A stretch of DNA of 64,000 nt from Mycolicibacterium duvalii (GCF_010726645.1 NZ_AP022563.1:2356001-2420000), one strand, 5' to 3'; shown: positions 34,718 to 44,147, numbered from the stretch's first letter. Made by a program: numbers and translations. The notes: generated from the letters alone by a model not told the origin.

Positions 34718-35263
34718 GTGAACCAACCCGTATCCGATCGATCCGACACCACTGAGGACACCTCCACCCGGCATCGGATCCTGCAGGCGACGGCCGAGGT
34801 GCTCGCCCGCAGCGGCCAGACCAAACTCAGCCTCTCCGAGGTCGCCCTGCAAGCCGGCGTGTCCCGGCCGACGCTGTACCGCTGGTTCGCCGACAAACAG
34901 GCCCTACTCGAAGCGTTCGGCGTCTACGAGCGCGAAATGTTCCAGACCGGCATCGCGCGGGCCACCGCCGGGCTGCGCGGTTCGGAGCGCGTCGATGCCG
35001 CAATGCGGTTCATCGTCGCCTACCAGCAGTCCTACTCGGGCGTGCGTCTGGTCGACATCGAACCCGAGGTCGTCATCGCCCAGCTCTCCCGCATCATCCC
35101 CACCATGCGCGCGCAATTGGAGAAGCTGCTGCCCGGGCCCAACGGCGCGGTCAAGGCTGCCACCGCGATCCGCGTCGCGGTCTGCCACTACATCGTGCGC
35201 AGCGATGACGACGACCAATTCCTCGATCAGCTGCGCCACGCAGTCGGAATCAAGACAAGCTAA
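34718..35263 (+). CDS. TetR-family regulator
   Basis: 181 residues from a GTG at 34718. The HTH is TKLSLSEVALQAGVSRPTLYRWFADKQALLEAF (about residues 35-67); the C-terminus ends FLDQLRHAVGIK. Paralogue of the 31644-32207 regulator, with recognition helices nearly identical, so the two could bind the same DNA. It sits between the kinase gene and the ALDH-SnoaL operon; module copy 6 follows ten bases after its stop. Confidence 0.93.
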   Translation: MNQPVSDRSDTTEDTSTRHRILQATAEVLARSGQTKLSLSEVALQAGVSRPTLYRWFADKQALLEAFGVYEREMFQTGIARATAGLRGSERVDAAMRFIVAYQQSYSGVRLVDIEPEVVIAQLSRIIPTMRAQLEKLLPGPNGAVKAATAIRVAVCHYIVRSDDDDQFLDQLRHAVGIKTS

Positions 35264-35273
35264 CCGAAAACGC

Positions 35274-35301
35274 GTGACAGTCTGCTGAAAACTTGTAAAG
35301 C
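35274..35301 (+). promoter_or_regulatory. Island promoter/operator module, copy 6 (ALDH promoter)
   Basis: GTGACA (35274-35279), 16 bases, TAAAGC (35296-35301) in the context ACTTGTAAAGC. The -10 box ends eight bases before the ALDH ATG at 35310, again consistent with a leaderless or near-leaderless message. Confidence 0.65.
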
Positions 35302-35309
35302 TAGGCAGC

Positions 35310-36797
35310 ATGACGACTGCGCAGACAGATACGGGCGTGCTGGCCGGCGACGAGCGGATGCTGATCGACGGGGAATTGCAGACCACCGGCAGTGGCGCCA
35401 CGTTCGACGTGATCCATCCGGCCAGCGAGCAGATCGCCGGACAGGCCACCGACGGCACCGTCGAGGACATGGGCCGGGCGGTGGCCGCGGCCCGGCGGGC
35501 GTTCGACGAAACCGACTGGTCGCGCGATCTGGAGTTCCGCCATCACTGCCTGACTCAATTGCACGAGGCGCTGGAGCGCAACAAGGAACGGCTGCGCCGC
35601 ATCCTGATCACCGAGGTCGGCTGCCCGGTGTCGGTGACGGGCAGCCAGATCGAGAGCCCGATCGAGGAGGTCAAGCACTGGGCCGAACACGGCCGCAACT
35701 TCGACTATCTGGTCGACAACGGCGTGCACGACACACCACTGGGTCCGGCCCGCCGCAAGATCCACTACGAGGCGGTCGGCGTGGTCGGGGCGATCACGCC
35801 GTGGAACGTGCCGTTCTACCTCAACATCGCCGAGACGGTGCCCGCGCTGATGGCCGGCAACACCGTGGTTCTCAAGCCCGCACAGCTCACCCCGTGGTCG
35901 GGCAGCGAATACGGCCGCATCGTGGCCGAGGAGACCGACATCCCGGCCGGGGTGTTCAACGTGGTGGTCTCCAACGCCAATGAGGTCGGTGCGGCGCTGT
36001 CGGCGGACCCGAAGGTGGACATGATCACCTTCACCGGGTCCACGGCCACCGGCCGTGCGATCCTGGCCGCAGGCGCGCCGACGGTGAAGAAGACCCTGCT
36101 GGAGTTGGGTGGCAAGTCGGCCCACATCGTGCTCGACGACGCCGACTTCAGCGCCGCGCTCCCGATGGCGGCGATGATGGCCTGTGTGATGAGCGGGCAG
36201 TCCTGCATCCTGCCCAGCCGGATCCTGTTGCCGCGCAGCCGCTATGACGAGGGCATCGAAACGCTCAAGACGATGATGGAGAACTTCCCGGTCGGCGACC
36301 CGTGGACCCCGGGCAACATGCAGGGTCCGCAGATCAGCGAAGCCCAGCGCCAGAAGGTGCTCGGACTGATCAAGTCGGGTATCGATTCGGGCGCACGCCT
36401 GGTCACCGGAGGCGGGGTCCCGGAGAACCTGCCGGTCGGTTACTACACCCAGCCCACGCTGCTGGCCGATGTCGATCCGAATTCGCAGGTGGCTCAGGAA
36501 GAGATCTTCGGCCCGGTGCTCACCGTCACGCCGTACGACACCGACGACGAGGCCATCGCCATCGCCAACAACACCATCTACGGCCTCTCCGGTGAGGTGT
36601 CCAGCGCCGACGTCGACCGCGCGTTCGCGGTGGCCTGCCGGATGCGCACCGGCAACGTCACCATCAACGGCAAGAGCCACTTCGGCATCAACAGCCCGTT
36701 CGGCGGCACCAAACAGTCCGGTCTGGGCTACCGCAACGGTGAAGAGGGCTACAAGGAGTATCTGGAGGCCAAGACCATCGGCATGCCAGACCAGTGA
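35310..36797 (+). CDS. NAD(P)-dependent aldehyde dehydrogenase
   Basis: 495 residues, the usual ALDH length. Motifs: AITPWNVPFYLNIAETVPALMAGN, FTGSTATGRAILA cofactor loop, catalytic Glu in LELGGKSAHIVLDDAD and catalytic Cys near residue 299 (MSGQSCILPSR), then EEIFGPVLTVTPYD and NSPFGGTKQSGLGY. It oxidises an aldehyde to the acid, a plausible step before CoA activation. First gene of a three-gene unit with overlapping stops and starts. Confidence 0.94.
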   Translation: MTTAQTDTGVLAGDERMLIDGELQTTGSGATFDVIHPASEQIAGQATDGTVEDMGRAVAAARRAFDETDWSRDLEFRHHCLTQLHEALERNKERLRRILITEVGCPVSVTGSQIESPIEEVKHWAEHGRNFDYLVDNGVHDTPLGPARRKIHYEAVGVVGAITPWNVPFYLNIAETVPALMAGNTVVLKPAQLTPWSGSEYGRIVAEETDIPAGVFNVVVSNANEVGAALSADPKVDMITFTGSTATGRAILAAGAPTVKKTLLELGGKSAHIVLDDADFSAALPMAAMMACVMSGQSCILPSRILLPRSRYDEGIETLKTMMENFPVGDPWTPGNMQGPQISEAQRQKVLGLIKSGIDSGARLVTGGGVPENLPVGYYTQPTLLADVDPNSQVAQEEIFGPVLTVTPYDTDDEAIAIANNTIYGLSGEVSSADVDRAFAVACRMRTGNVTINGKSHFGINSPFGGTKQSGLGYRNGEEGYKEYLEAKTIGMPDQ

Positions 36798-37195
36798 TGT
36801 CGCAGCGCGTCGGCGACCTTCTCGAGATCGAGAACCTGCTGACGCGGTACTGCCGCGCGGTCGATTCCCAGGACTGGGCGCTGTACCGGTCGATGTTCAC
36901 CGCCGATGCGCGGGTGGACTATTCGGCGGCGGGTCTGTTCGTCGGCACCTGTGACGACGCGGTCGCCTACCTGACCCGGCATCAGAAGTCGATCACCGTG
37001 GGGATGCACTACCTCACCAACGTAGAGAGCCGGTTCGACGGCCAGACCGCCCATGTGGTGGCGATGTGGTTCAACGCCGTTGCGCTGCCTGGGAAGTCGG
37101 ACATCAGCTTCTTCGGCGGGCGCTGGCACGACGAGATGACGCGGACCCCCGAAGGGTGGCGGATCCGCGACCTGCGACTGGAGGTGACGGGATGA
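36797..37195 (+). CDS. SnoaL/NTF2-like protein 1
   Basis: 132 residues from ATG 36797, overlapping the ALDH stop by one base (TGATG). Cone-shaped alpha+beta barrel family: LLTRYCRAVDSQDWALYRSMF, ADARVDYSAAG, GMHYLTNVESRF and WRIRDLRLEV. Members include ketosteroid isomerase, scytalone dehydratase and dioxygenase small subunits; the conserved Tyr/Asp/His positions suggest an isomerase or hydratase rather than a structural subunit, but this is inference. Paralogue of the next gene. Confidence 0.85.
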   Translation: MSQRVGDLLEIENLLTRYCRAVDSQDWALYRSMFTADARVDYSAAGLFVGTCDDAVAYLTRHQKSITVGMHYLTNVESRFDGQTAHVVAMWFNAVALPGKSDISFFGGRWHDEMTRTPEGWRIRDLRLEVTG

Positions 37196-37647
37196 CCACT
37201 GCGGCACGGCTGACCGACGAGATGGAGATCCGGGCGCTGCTGAGCCGGTACGCCCGCGGCGTGGACACCAAGGACTGGGAGTTGTACCGGTCGGTGTTCA
37301 CCGAGGACGCGGTGATCGACTACTCATCGGCCGGCATCCCGCCGGGATCGCGGGACGAGATCGTCGAGTTGTTCCGCGCGGCGTTCGAGCCGATTCCGTG
37401 GACGATGCACTACATCACCAACGTCGAGATCACCGACTTCAGCGCCGGCGCCGATGGCGAAACTGCCACGGTCCGCGCGATGTTCTACAACCCGATGCAG
37501 TTGCCCGGCATGGCCGAGCAGAGCACCTGCGGCGGCTACTACCACCACGACCTCGTCCGCACCCCCGAGGGTTGGCGCAGCAGGCACCTGCGTGAGGACA
37601 ACGTGTGGTTCGTCAACAGACCGGGGGCGGCGGTCGGTCAGCTCTGA
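37192..37647 (+). CDS. SnoaL/NTF2-like protein 2
   Basis: 151 residues, ATG overlapping the previous stop by four bases (ATGA). Same fold as its neighbour: [44 protein letters not shown] and a [19 protein letters not shown]-terminal strand pair. The pair could form a heterodimer, which would explain translational coupling. Last gene of the island; its 3' end overlaps rlmN by ten bases on the other strand. Confidence 0.85.
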   Translation: MTTAARLTDEMEIRALLSRYARGVDTKDWELYRSVFTEDAVIDYSSAGIPPGSRDEIVELFRAAFEPIPWTMHYITNVEITDFSAGADGETATVRAMFYNPMQLPGMAEQSTCGGYYHHDLVRTPEGWRSRHLREDNVWFVNRPGAAVGQL

Positions 37648-38735
37648 GCGGCCAACTGACCGCAGGCCGCGGCGATCTCCCGGCCGCGGGTGTCGCGCAC
37701 CGTGCACGACACCCCCTTGGCCCGGACCCTGCGGACGAACTCGCGCTCCACCGGTTTGGGACTGGCGTCCCACTCGCTGCCCGGTGTGGGGTTCAGCGGG
37801 ATCAAGTTGACGTGCACCAGCGGACCGAGTGTGGTGTGCAGCTTCTTGCCGAGCAGATCGGCTCGCCACGGCTGGTCGTTGACGTCGCGGATCAGCGCAT
37901 ACTCAATCGACACCCGGCGGCCGGTGACGTCGGCGTAATAGCGCGCGGCGTCGAGGACCTCGTCGACCCGCCAACGGTTGTTGACCGGAACCAGGGTGTC
38001 GCGCAGCTCGTCGTCGGGGGTGTGCAGCGACACCGCGAGGGTCACGTTGAGCTTCTCGTCGGCCAGCTTGCGGATCGCCGGTGCCAGACCCACGGTCGAC
38101 ACGGTCACCGCACGCGCGGAGATGCCGAATCCGTCCGGCGCGGCGGCGGTGATTCTCCGCAGCGCCGCGACCACCCGGTTGTAGTTGGCCAGCGGCTCCC
38201 CCATGCCCATGAAGACGATGTTCGACAGCCGCGCCCCCTCGCGGGCGCGCAGTTCGGCGGCGGCTAAGCGGACCTGCTCGAGGATCTCAGCGGTCGACAG
38301 GTTGCGCTTCAGGCCGCCCTGGCCCGTCGCGCAGAACGGGCAGGCCATACCGCAACCGGCCTGTGACGAGATGCACACGGTGTTGCGGTCCGGGTAGCGC
38401 ATCAGCACCGACTCGAAGGTGGTCTGGTCGACGGCTCGCCACAACACCTTGCGGGTCTGCCCCGCGTCGCATTCGATCTCGCGGTCGGGGCTCAGCAGCG
38501 CCGGGAACAGTGTGGCGCCGACGTGCGCGCGCACGGCGGCGGGCAGATCGGTCATCTGCTCCGGGTCGGCGATCAGCCGGCCGAAATATTGGTTGGCCAG
38601 CTGCTTGCCACGAAACGCCGGTAGCCCGAGCTCGGCCACGGCGGCGGCACGGTCGGCGTCGTCGAGGTCGGCGAAGTGCCGCGGCGGCAGAGCGCGGCGG
38701 GGGGCGTCGAAAACCAGAGGAAGTGGATTGGGCAT
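37638..38735 (-). CDS. rlmN: Dual-specificity 23S rRNA/tRNA adenine C2 methyltransferase
   Basis: 365 residues from ATG 38735 (the family N-terminus begins near [12 protein letters not shown]). Radical-SAM enzyme methylating A2503 of 23S rRNA and A37 of certain tRNAs. The CxxxCxxC cluster motif is [17 protein letters not shown] and the [15 protein letters not shown] block follow; the C-terminal catalytic Cys of the family fits [14 protein letters not shown]. It marks the right border of the island and begins the conserved rlmN-cdsA-frr-pyrH run. Confidence 0.96.
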   Translation of the reverse strand: MPNPLPLVFDAPRRALPPRHFADLDDADRAAAVAELGLPAFRGKQLANQYFGRLIADPEQMTDLPAAVRAHVGATLFPALLSPDREIECDAGQTRKVLWRAVDQTTFESVLMRYPDRNTVCISSQAGCGMACPFCATGQGGLKRNLSTAEILEQVRLAAAELRAREGARLSNIVFMGMGEPLANYNRVVAALRRITAAAPDGFGISARAVTVSTVGLAPAIRKLADEKLNVTLAVSLHTPDDELRDTLVPVNNRWRVDEVLDAARYYADVTGRRVSIEYALIRDVNDQPWRADLLGKKLHTTLGPLVHVNLIPLNPTPGSEWDASPKPVEREFVRRVRAKGVSCTVRDTRGREIAAACGQLAAQS

Positions 38736-38768
38736 GGCTGCCGTCCAGTATCCCCCGCCGGTGCCCAC

Positions 38769-39632
38769 TCAGGCCAACAGCGTCAGCACGATCCAGGTCG
38801 CAACCGCCGACGGCAGCATGGCGTCGATGCGGTCCATCATGCCGCCGTGACCCGGCAGCAGGTTGCTCATGTCCTTGATGCCGAGGTCGCGTTTGAACTG
38901 CGATTCGACCAGGTCCCCCAGGGTGCCGGTGATCACCAGCATCAGGCCCAGCGCCACACCGGCCCACCACGGCTTGTCCAGCAGGAACACCACGGCCAGC
39001 ACCGAGGCTGTCACTCCGAACACCAAGGAACCGGCCAGTCCCTCCCAGGACTTCTTCGGGCTGATCGCCGGGGCCATGGTGTGCTTGCCGAACAGCACGC
39101 CGGCGATGTAGCCACCGATGTCGGAGAACACCACCCCGAGCATCAGGGCGAACACCCGGTTGGCGCCGTCGTCGGGGTAGACGAGCAACGCGCCGAAGCT
39201 GGCGAACAGCGGCACCCAGGTGGCGAGGAACACCGTGGCGCCGATGTCGCGGGAGTAGTTCTGCGGCGCGTGGTTGAGCCCCTGGCCGACCAGGCGCCAG
39301 ATCATGCAGACCACGACCGTGGCGGCGAACCCGCCCAGCGCGCCGGCGGGGCCGAATGGCCAGGTCAGCCATAGGGTCGCTTGACCGCCGACGAGCAACG
39401 GCACCATCGGGACCCGGTAGCCGGCCTCCCCTAGGCGGCTACCGACCTCGTAGGTGCTGATGGCCACCGCGGCCGCCACGAGCGCGAGCCACAGGTACGG
39501 CGCGAAGAGCAGAATCGCGATCAGACCGCCGCCGAGCACGACGCCGACGGCGATCGCCGCGGGCAGGTTGCGCCCGGCGCGCCCCGAAGTCTTAGGGGGG
39601 TTCGTCGGCGGTTCGTTGGCCGGCTGGTTCAT
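38769..39632 (-). CDS. cdsA: Phosphatidate cytidylyltransferase
   Basis: 287 residues, integral membrane protein with about seven or eight helices after a soluble Pro/Asn-rich N-terminus. Makes CDP-diacylglycerol from phosphatidic acid and CTP, feeding phosphatidylinositol and cardiolipin synthesis. The family signature is near the C-terminus: GTLGDLVESQFKRDLGIKD followed by GHGGMMDRIDAM. Located 59 bases downstream of frr, as in other actinobacteria. Confidence 0.95.
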   Translation of the reverse strand: MNQPANEPPTNPPKTSGRAGRNLPAAIAVGVVLGGGLIAILLFAPYLWLALVAAAVAISTYEVGSRLGEAGYRVPMVPLLVGGQATLWLTWPFGPAGALGGFAATVVVCMIWRLVGQGLNHAPQNYSRDIGATVFLATWVPLFASFGALLVYPDDGANRVFALMLGVVFSDIGGYIAGVLFGKHTMAPAISPKKSWEGLAGSLVFGVTASVLAVVFLLDKPWWAGVALGLMLVITGTLGDLVESQFKRDLGIKDMSNLLPGHGGMMDRIDAMLPSAVATWIVLTLLA

Positions 39633-39691
39633 CAGCGCTTCACGAGGGCATCAGGAGGGCTCAGTCATCAGGAAATCGGTCACTGTGGGGT

Positions 39692-40249
39692 TCAGACCTC
39701 CAGCAACTCGCCTTCCTTGTGCTTGACCAGCTCGTCGATCTGGGCCGTGTACTGGTGCGTGGTCTTGTCGAGGTCCTTCTCGGCGCGGGTGACCTCGTCT
39801 TCGCCGGCGTCCCCGTCCTTCTTGATCCGGGTCAGTTCCTCCATCGCCTTGCGGCGGATGTTGCGCACCGACACCTTCGCGTCCTCGCCCTTGGACTTGG
39901 CCTGCTTGACCAGTTCGCGGCGACGTTCCTCGGTCAACTGCGGGATCGCGACCCGGATCACGTTGCCGTCGTTGCTGGGGTTCACGCCCAGATCGGAGTT
40001 GCGGATCGCATCCTCGATGCTGCGCAGTTGGTTGGCTTCGTAGGGCTTGATGACGACCAGCCGGGCTTCAGGCACGTTGATGCTCGACAGCTGCGTGATC
40101 GGGGTGGCCGCGCCGTAGTAGTCCACGTGGATGCGGTTGAACATGGCGGGGTTGGCGCGTCCGGTGCGGATCGACGCGAGGTCGTCCCGCGCCACCGACA
40201 CGGCCTTCTCCATCTTCTCCTCGGCGTCGAAGAGGGTTTCCTCGATCAC
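39692..40249 (-). CDS. frr: Ribosome recycling factor
   Basis: 185 residues from a GTG at 40249, the family start ([17 protein letters not shown]). With EF-G it splits post-termination ribosomes. The full-length pattern is present: [64 protein letters not shown] and a long C-terminal helix ending [12 protein letters not shown]. Length is identical to that in M. tuberculosis. It is 39 bases downstream of pyrH. Confidence 0.97.
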   Translation of the reverse strand: MIEETLFDAEEKMEKAVSVARDDLASIRTGRANPAMFNRIHVDYYGAATPITQLSSINVPEARLVVIKPYEANQLRSIEDAIRNSDLGVNPSNDGNVIRVAIPQLTEERRRELVKQAKSKGEDAKVSVRNIRRKAMEELTRIKKDGDAGEDEVTRAEKDLDKTTHQYTAQIDELVKHKEGELLEV

Positions 40250-40288
40250 TGTCGTTTCTCCCGTCGCTGTCTCGCCCGGCGCCACCCG

Positions 40289-41044
40289 TCAGGTGGTGAC
40301 CAGTGTGCCGATCTTCTCACCCGCGACGGCGCGCGCGATGTTGCCGTCGACGAGCAGGTTGAACACCAGGATCGGCATGCCATTGTCCATGCACAGGCTG
40401 AACGCGGTCGCATCGGCGACCTTGAGACCGCGGTCGATGACCTCGCGGTGGCTGATAGCGATGAGCAGTTCCGCATCGGCATGCACGCGAGGATCCTTGG
40501 TGAACACCCCGTCGACGGCCTTGGCCATCAACACCACGTCGGCGCCGATCTCCAGCGCGCGCTGGGCCGCGGTGGTGTCGGTGGAGAAGTACGGCAGTCC
40601 CATCCCGGCGCCGAAGATCACCACCCGGCCCTTCTCCAGATGCCGTTGCGCGCGCAACGGAATGTAGGGCTCGGCGACCTGGCCCATCGTGATGGCCGTC
40701 TGCACCCGGGTCTGAATGCCTTCCTTCTCCAAGAAGTCCTGCAGCGCAAGGCTGTTCATGACGGTGCCGAGCATGCCCATGTAGTCGCTGCGGGTACGCT
40801 CCATGCCCCTTTGCTGCAGCTGCGCGCCGCGGAAGAAGTTCCCGCCCCCAATGACGACGGCGACCTGCACGCCGCTGCGCACCACCTCGGCGATCTGGCG
40901 CGCGACTTGCGCCACCACGTCGGGATCGAGACCGACCGCGCCGCCCCCGAACATCTCGCCACCGAGCTTGAGCAGCACCCGCGTGTAGGCGGGCCGGATC
41001 GGTGACGACGATCCTGCACCGTGGGGGCTGGCGTCCTCCGACAT
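40289..41044 (-). CDS. pyrH: UMP kinase
   Basis: 251 residues from ATG 41044. Phosphorylates UMP to UDP; bacterial hexameric amino-acid-kinase fold, regulated by GTP and UTP. Motifs: [26 protein letters not shown], the [15 protein letters not shown] segment, [35 protein letters not shown]. The N-terminal extension before the kinase core is typical of mycobacteria. Confidence 0.97.
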   Translation of the reverse strand: MSEDASPHGAGSSSPIRPAYTRVLLKLGGEMFGGGAVGLDPDVVAQVARQIAEVVRSGVQVAVVIGGGNFFRGAQLQQRGMERTRSDYMGMLGTVMNSLALQDFLEKEGIQTRVQTAITMGQVAEPYIPLRAQRHLEKGRVVIFGAGMGLPYFSTDTTAAQRALEIGADVVLMAKAVDGVFTKDPRVHADAELLIAISHREVIDRGLKVADATAFSLCMDNGMPILVFNLLVDGNIARAVAGEKIGTLVTT

Positions 41045-41180
41045 CCGACTCCTTCGCGGTCCTGGCGTGTGCACCGTCCCCGCTGCCGCAGACGGGCCCT
41101 CTCATCCTGCCTCATCGTGGCCGCGACACGGCGCCGGGGTCGCCAGCGCGTCACGCGGTTGGCCGGCGTCGGCGACCCGG

Positions 41181-42587
41181 TCAGTCTGCGACCGTGGGCC
41201 AGGGCCGCGCGTCCTCGAGTTCGTAGGCCAGTTCCAGGAGCTGGGCGTCGTGGCCGAGTTGCGCGGCGAACATCATTCCGACCGGCAGACCGGACTCGGA
41301 CCGGGCCAGCGGAAGCGAAATGGCCGGCTCCCCCGTCGCGTTCTGCAGCGGCGTGAACGCCACCCATTCGGTGAGCCGGTCCATCACCTGCTCGAACGGC
41401 GCGGTCGGATCGAGGTGGCCGATGGGCGGGGTGACGTCGGCCAGCGTCGGGGTCAACACGACGTCGTGGTCGTCGTGCAGCCGGGAGGTGACACGGCGGA
41501 CCCGTGCCAGCCGGGCGATGGCGGCCGGCAGCCGGTGCAGGTTGCGTGCCGCGTGGGACTCCAGGCCCCGGGTCAGGTTGTCCAGCCGCGCGGGGTCGAA
41601 CGTCGGCCCGAAGGTGCGGCGCCCGCCGCGCACCAGTGCGAACGCCAGAAACGACCAGTAGAGCAGGAAATCGTCGACAAAGCGCTTCGGCACCGGGTTG
41701 TCGACCACGGTGACGCGGTGGCCGAGGTTCTCGAGGAGTTCGGCGACCTCCATGGTCAACCGGCTGACTTCTGGGCCGGCTTCGCGCTCGATTGATTTCG
41801 TGCACACCGCAATGCGCAACCGCCGCGGGTTGGCACCGGTGACGTCGCCGATCGGCGGCAGCTTCGGGTGGGCGGTCACCTTCTCCATCTCGCGGTAGAA
41901 CGCCGCGGTGTCGCGCACCGAGCGCGTCACCACCCCGTTGTGCACGATGCGCAGCGGCATCTGCCGCATGTCCTTGTCCAGCGGCAACCGGCCTCGCGAC
42001 GGTTTCAGACCCACCAGACCGTTGCACGCTGCGGGTATCCGGATGGAACCGCCGCCGTCGTTGGCGTGCGCGATCGGCACCACCCCAGCGGCGACGAAGG
42101 CACCCGATCCCGACGACGACGCCCCTGCAGTGTGCTCGGGGTTCCACGGGTTGCGCACCGGACCCAGCCGCGGGTGTTCAGCCGAGGCGCTGAATCCGAA
42201 CTCCGAGAGCGCGGTCTTACCCAACGGCACGAGTCCGGTTGCCAGATAGGAGCGCGCGAAATCACCGTGGGACGCGACCGGGCGGGGGTGCCAGGCGTCG
42301 GTGCCACTCATGGTCGGCATCCCGGCAACGGCGACGTTGTCCTTGAGGAACGACGGCACGCCGTCGAAGAATCCGCCGAATCGGCTCCGCTGCGCGGCAC
42401 GGGCCCGGGCGCGCTCGAACGCCTCGAAGGCCAGGCCGTTCAGGGCGGGGTTCACCGCCTCGGCTCGTGCGATGGCAGCCTCGATCAGCTCGGCCGGCGA
42501 CACGTCGCCCGCCCGTAACGCCTGCGCCAGTCCCACCGCGTCGAGGTCACCCAGCGCGTCGTCGCGGAACGCCGAAATCCGGTCCAT
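41181..42587 (-). CDS. amiC: Amidase-signature hydrolase (Rv2888c/AmiC-like)
   Basis: 468 residues. The amidase signature is complete in the middle: TAGASSSGSGAFVAAGVVPIAHANDGGGSIRIPAACNG, containing the cis-Ser and nucleophilic Ser, with the catalytic Lys upstream in SFLKDNVAVAG. Hydrolyses an amide; relatives act on aryl or aliphatic amides. It lies between pyrH and a phosphoglycosyltransferase and is not obviously part of either function. The start at 42587 gives the family N-terminus. Confidence 0.9.
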   Translation of the reverse strand: MDRISAFRDDALGDLDAVGLAQALRAGDVSPAELIEAAIARAEAVNPALNGLAFEAFERARARAAQRSRFGGFFDGVPSFLKDNVAVAGMPTMSGTDAWHPRPVASHGDFARSYLATGLVPLGKTALSEFGFSASAEHPRLGPVRNPWNPEHTAGASSSGSGAFVAAGVVPIAHANDGGGSIRIPAACNGLVGLKPSRGRLPLDKDMRQMPLRIVHNGVVTRSVRDTAAFYREMEKVTAHPKLPPIGDVTGANPRRLRIAVCTKSIEREAGPEVSRLTMEVAELLENLGHRVTVVDNPVPKRFVDDFLLYWSFLAFALVRGGRRTFGPTFDPARLDNLTRGLESHAARNLHRLPAAIARLARVRRVTSRLHDDHDVVLTPTLADVTPPIGHLDPTAPFEQVMDRLTEWVAFTPLQNATGEPAISLPLARSESGLPVGMMFAAQLGHDAQLLELAYELEDARPWPTVAD

Positions 42588-42647
42588 GCGCCGACGGTAC
42601 CAAAGCGTACCGCCGTCGACGCGGGGTTGCGCCGGTCGCGGCGGGTG

Positions 42648-44147
42648 TCACTCTGCGCGGTGCAGCACCGCCCCCACCGTCATCGTGAGGATCTTCCAGT
42701 CCAGCCACAGCGACCAGTTCTCGATGTAGAAGTTGTCCCATTCGGCCCGGTCGGCGATCGAGGTCTGCCCGCGCAGGCCGTGCACCTGCGCCCAGCCGGT
42801 CATCCCGGCCTTGACCCGGTGCCGGTCGCCATAGCGGGCGATCTGCATGTTGAACAGGTCGACGTACTCGGGCCGTTCCGGCCGGGGCCCGACCAGGCTC
42901 ATCTCGCCTCTGATGACGTTGATCAGCTGGGGCAGTTCATCCATCGAGGTGGCGCGCAGGATCCTGCCGATTCGGGTGCGACGGTCCTCGCCCTCGACGC
43001 CGCCGGGCGCGGAGTCGGGGGCAGGCGCGAAGGCTGCCTCGGAGGTTGCGGGCGGGCGCATGGAACGGAACTTCAGACACCGGAACACGCGGCCGTCGCG
43101 TCCCACCCTGGGCTGTCCGAAGAACACCGGGCCCGGCGAGCTCGACCGGACCAGCAGCATCAGGGTGAGAAACAGCGGCGAGATCATCGCCAGACCGACC
43201 GCGGCGACCACGCGGTCGGAGACGTGTTTGACCACGAACTGCCAACCCCGCGGGTCGGTGCGCGGTGCCGCGATCAGCGGCAGACCGCCGATGTGGTCGA
43301 TGCGGGCGTGCACGCCGATGGTGTCGAAGATCCGCGGCACGATCCACACCGCGACCCCGCGCTCGTGCGCGATTCGGACTGCGCGGGCCAGCGCCTCGTC
43401 CCGGGTGCGGGAGAACGCGACGATCATGCACTCCGCGCCGGTGCGGGTGATGACGTCGTCGAGATCGTCGAGCTTGCCCAGGTACGGGATGCTCGACGGG
43501 TTGTCGCGGTCGACGCCCATCCATGGCAGTTCGTCGTCGACCAGGCCCACCGGCCGCAGACCGTATTCCGGCGTGATCGCGAGCCGGTCGACGACTTTGG
43601 CGGCGATGCGCCCGTTGCCGACGATCAGAGTGGGCGCGGTCAGCGTGTTGCGGCGGAACAACTTTCGCCGCAGCGCGAACCACCACAGTCGGCCCAGCGG
43701 TAGCAGGACGGCCGCACACACCCACATCCGGGCCACGGCGTCGTCGGCCGAACCGGGCAGGTTGGTGTTCAGCACGATGCCGGTGAGCAGCATGACCGCC
43801 GCCAGCGCGGCGACCGCCTCGATGGTGGGCAGCTCGTCGAGAAACGTGCGCTGCAGTGACCGCCGGTACAGGCCGCGCATCGCGCTCATCGCCACGATGG
43901 TCGGCGCGAAACACCACAGCATCCAGATCGGCGGGCTGTCGTAGCCCAGCTGTGTCGCCCAGGTCATGCCGATGGCCACGGCGGCCGAGCCCGTGGACAG
44001 GTCGATCAACGGACCGGCAACCGACTCCCAGGGCGTCCGCCGTTTTAGCTGGGATGGTGCCGGGTCGGGGTCTAGAGGGACTTCGCGCGCAATACTCTTC
44101 CGGATGTTCGGATTTGCCGCTCTGCGGTACTCAACAGTGTCGGTCAT
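42648..44147 (-). CDS. Polyprenyl-phosphate sugar-1-phosphate transferase (WcaJ/WbaP type)
   Basis: 499 residues. N-terminal membrane helices (about 40-150) precede a CoA-binding-like Rossmann domain (LTAPTLIVGNGRIAAKVVDRL, about 170-300) and a C-terminal bacterial sugar transferase domain: KHVSDRVVAAVGLAMISPLF, PGPVFFGQPRVGRDGRVF, CLKFRSM, LPQLINVIRGEMSLVGPRPERPEY and the Lys/Arg-rich GMTGWAQVHGLRGQTS. Such enzymes start exopolysaccharide repeat units on undecaprenyl- or decaprenyl-phosphate. It stands alone, without other glycosyltransferases, between amiC and tsf. Confidence 0.92.
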   Translation of the reverse strand: MTDTVEYRRAANPNIRKSIAREVPLDPDPAPSQLKRRTPWESVAGPLIDLSTGSAAVAIGMTWATQLGYDSPPIWMLWCFAPTIVAMSAMRGLYRRSLQRTFLDELPTIEAVAALAAVMLLTGIVLNTNLPGSADDAVARMWVCAAVLLPLGRLWWFALRRKLFRRNTLTAPTLIVGNGRIAAKVVDRLAITPEYGLRPVGLVDDELPWMGVDRDNPSSIPYLGKLDDLDDVITRTGAECMIVAFSRTRDEALARAVRIAHERGVAVWIVPRIFDTIGVHARIDHIGGLPLIAAPRTDPRGWQFVVKHVSDRVVAAVGLAMISPLFLTLMLLVRSSSPGPVFFGQPRVGRDGRVFRCLKFRSMRPPATSEAAFAPAPDSAPGGVEGEDRRTRIGRILRATSMDELPQLINVIRGEMSLVGPRPERPEYVDLFNMQIARYGDRHRVKAGMTGWAQVHGLRGQTSIADRAEWDNFYIENWSLWLDWKILTMTVGAVLHRAE

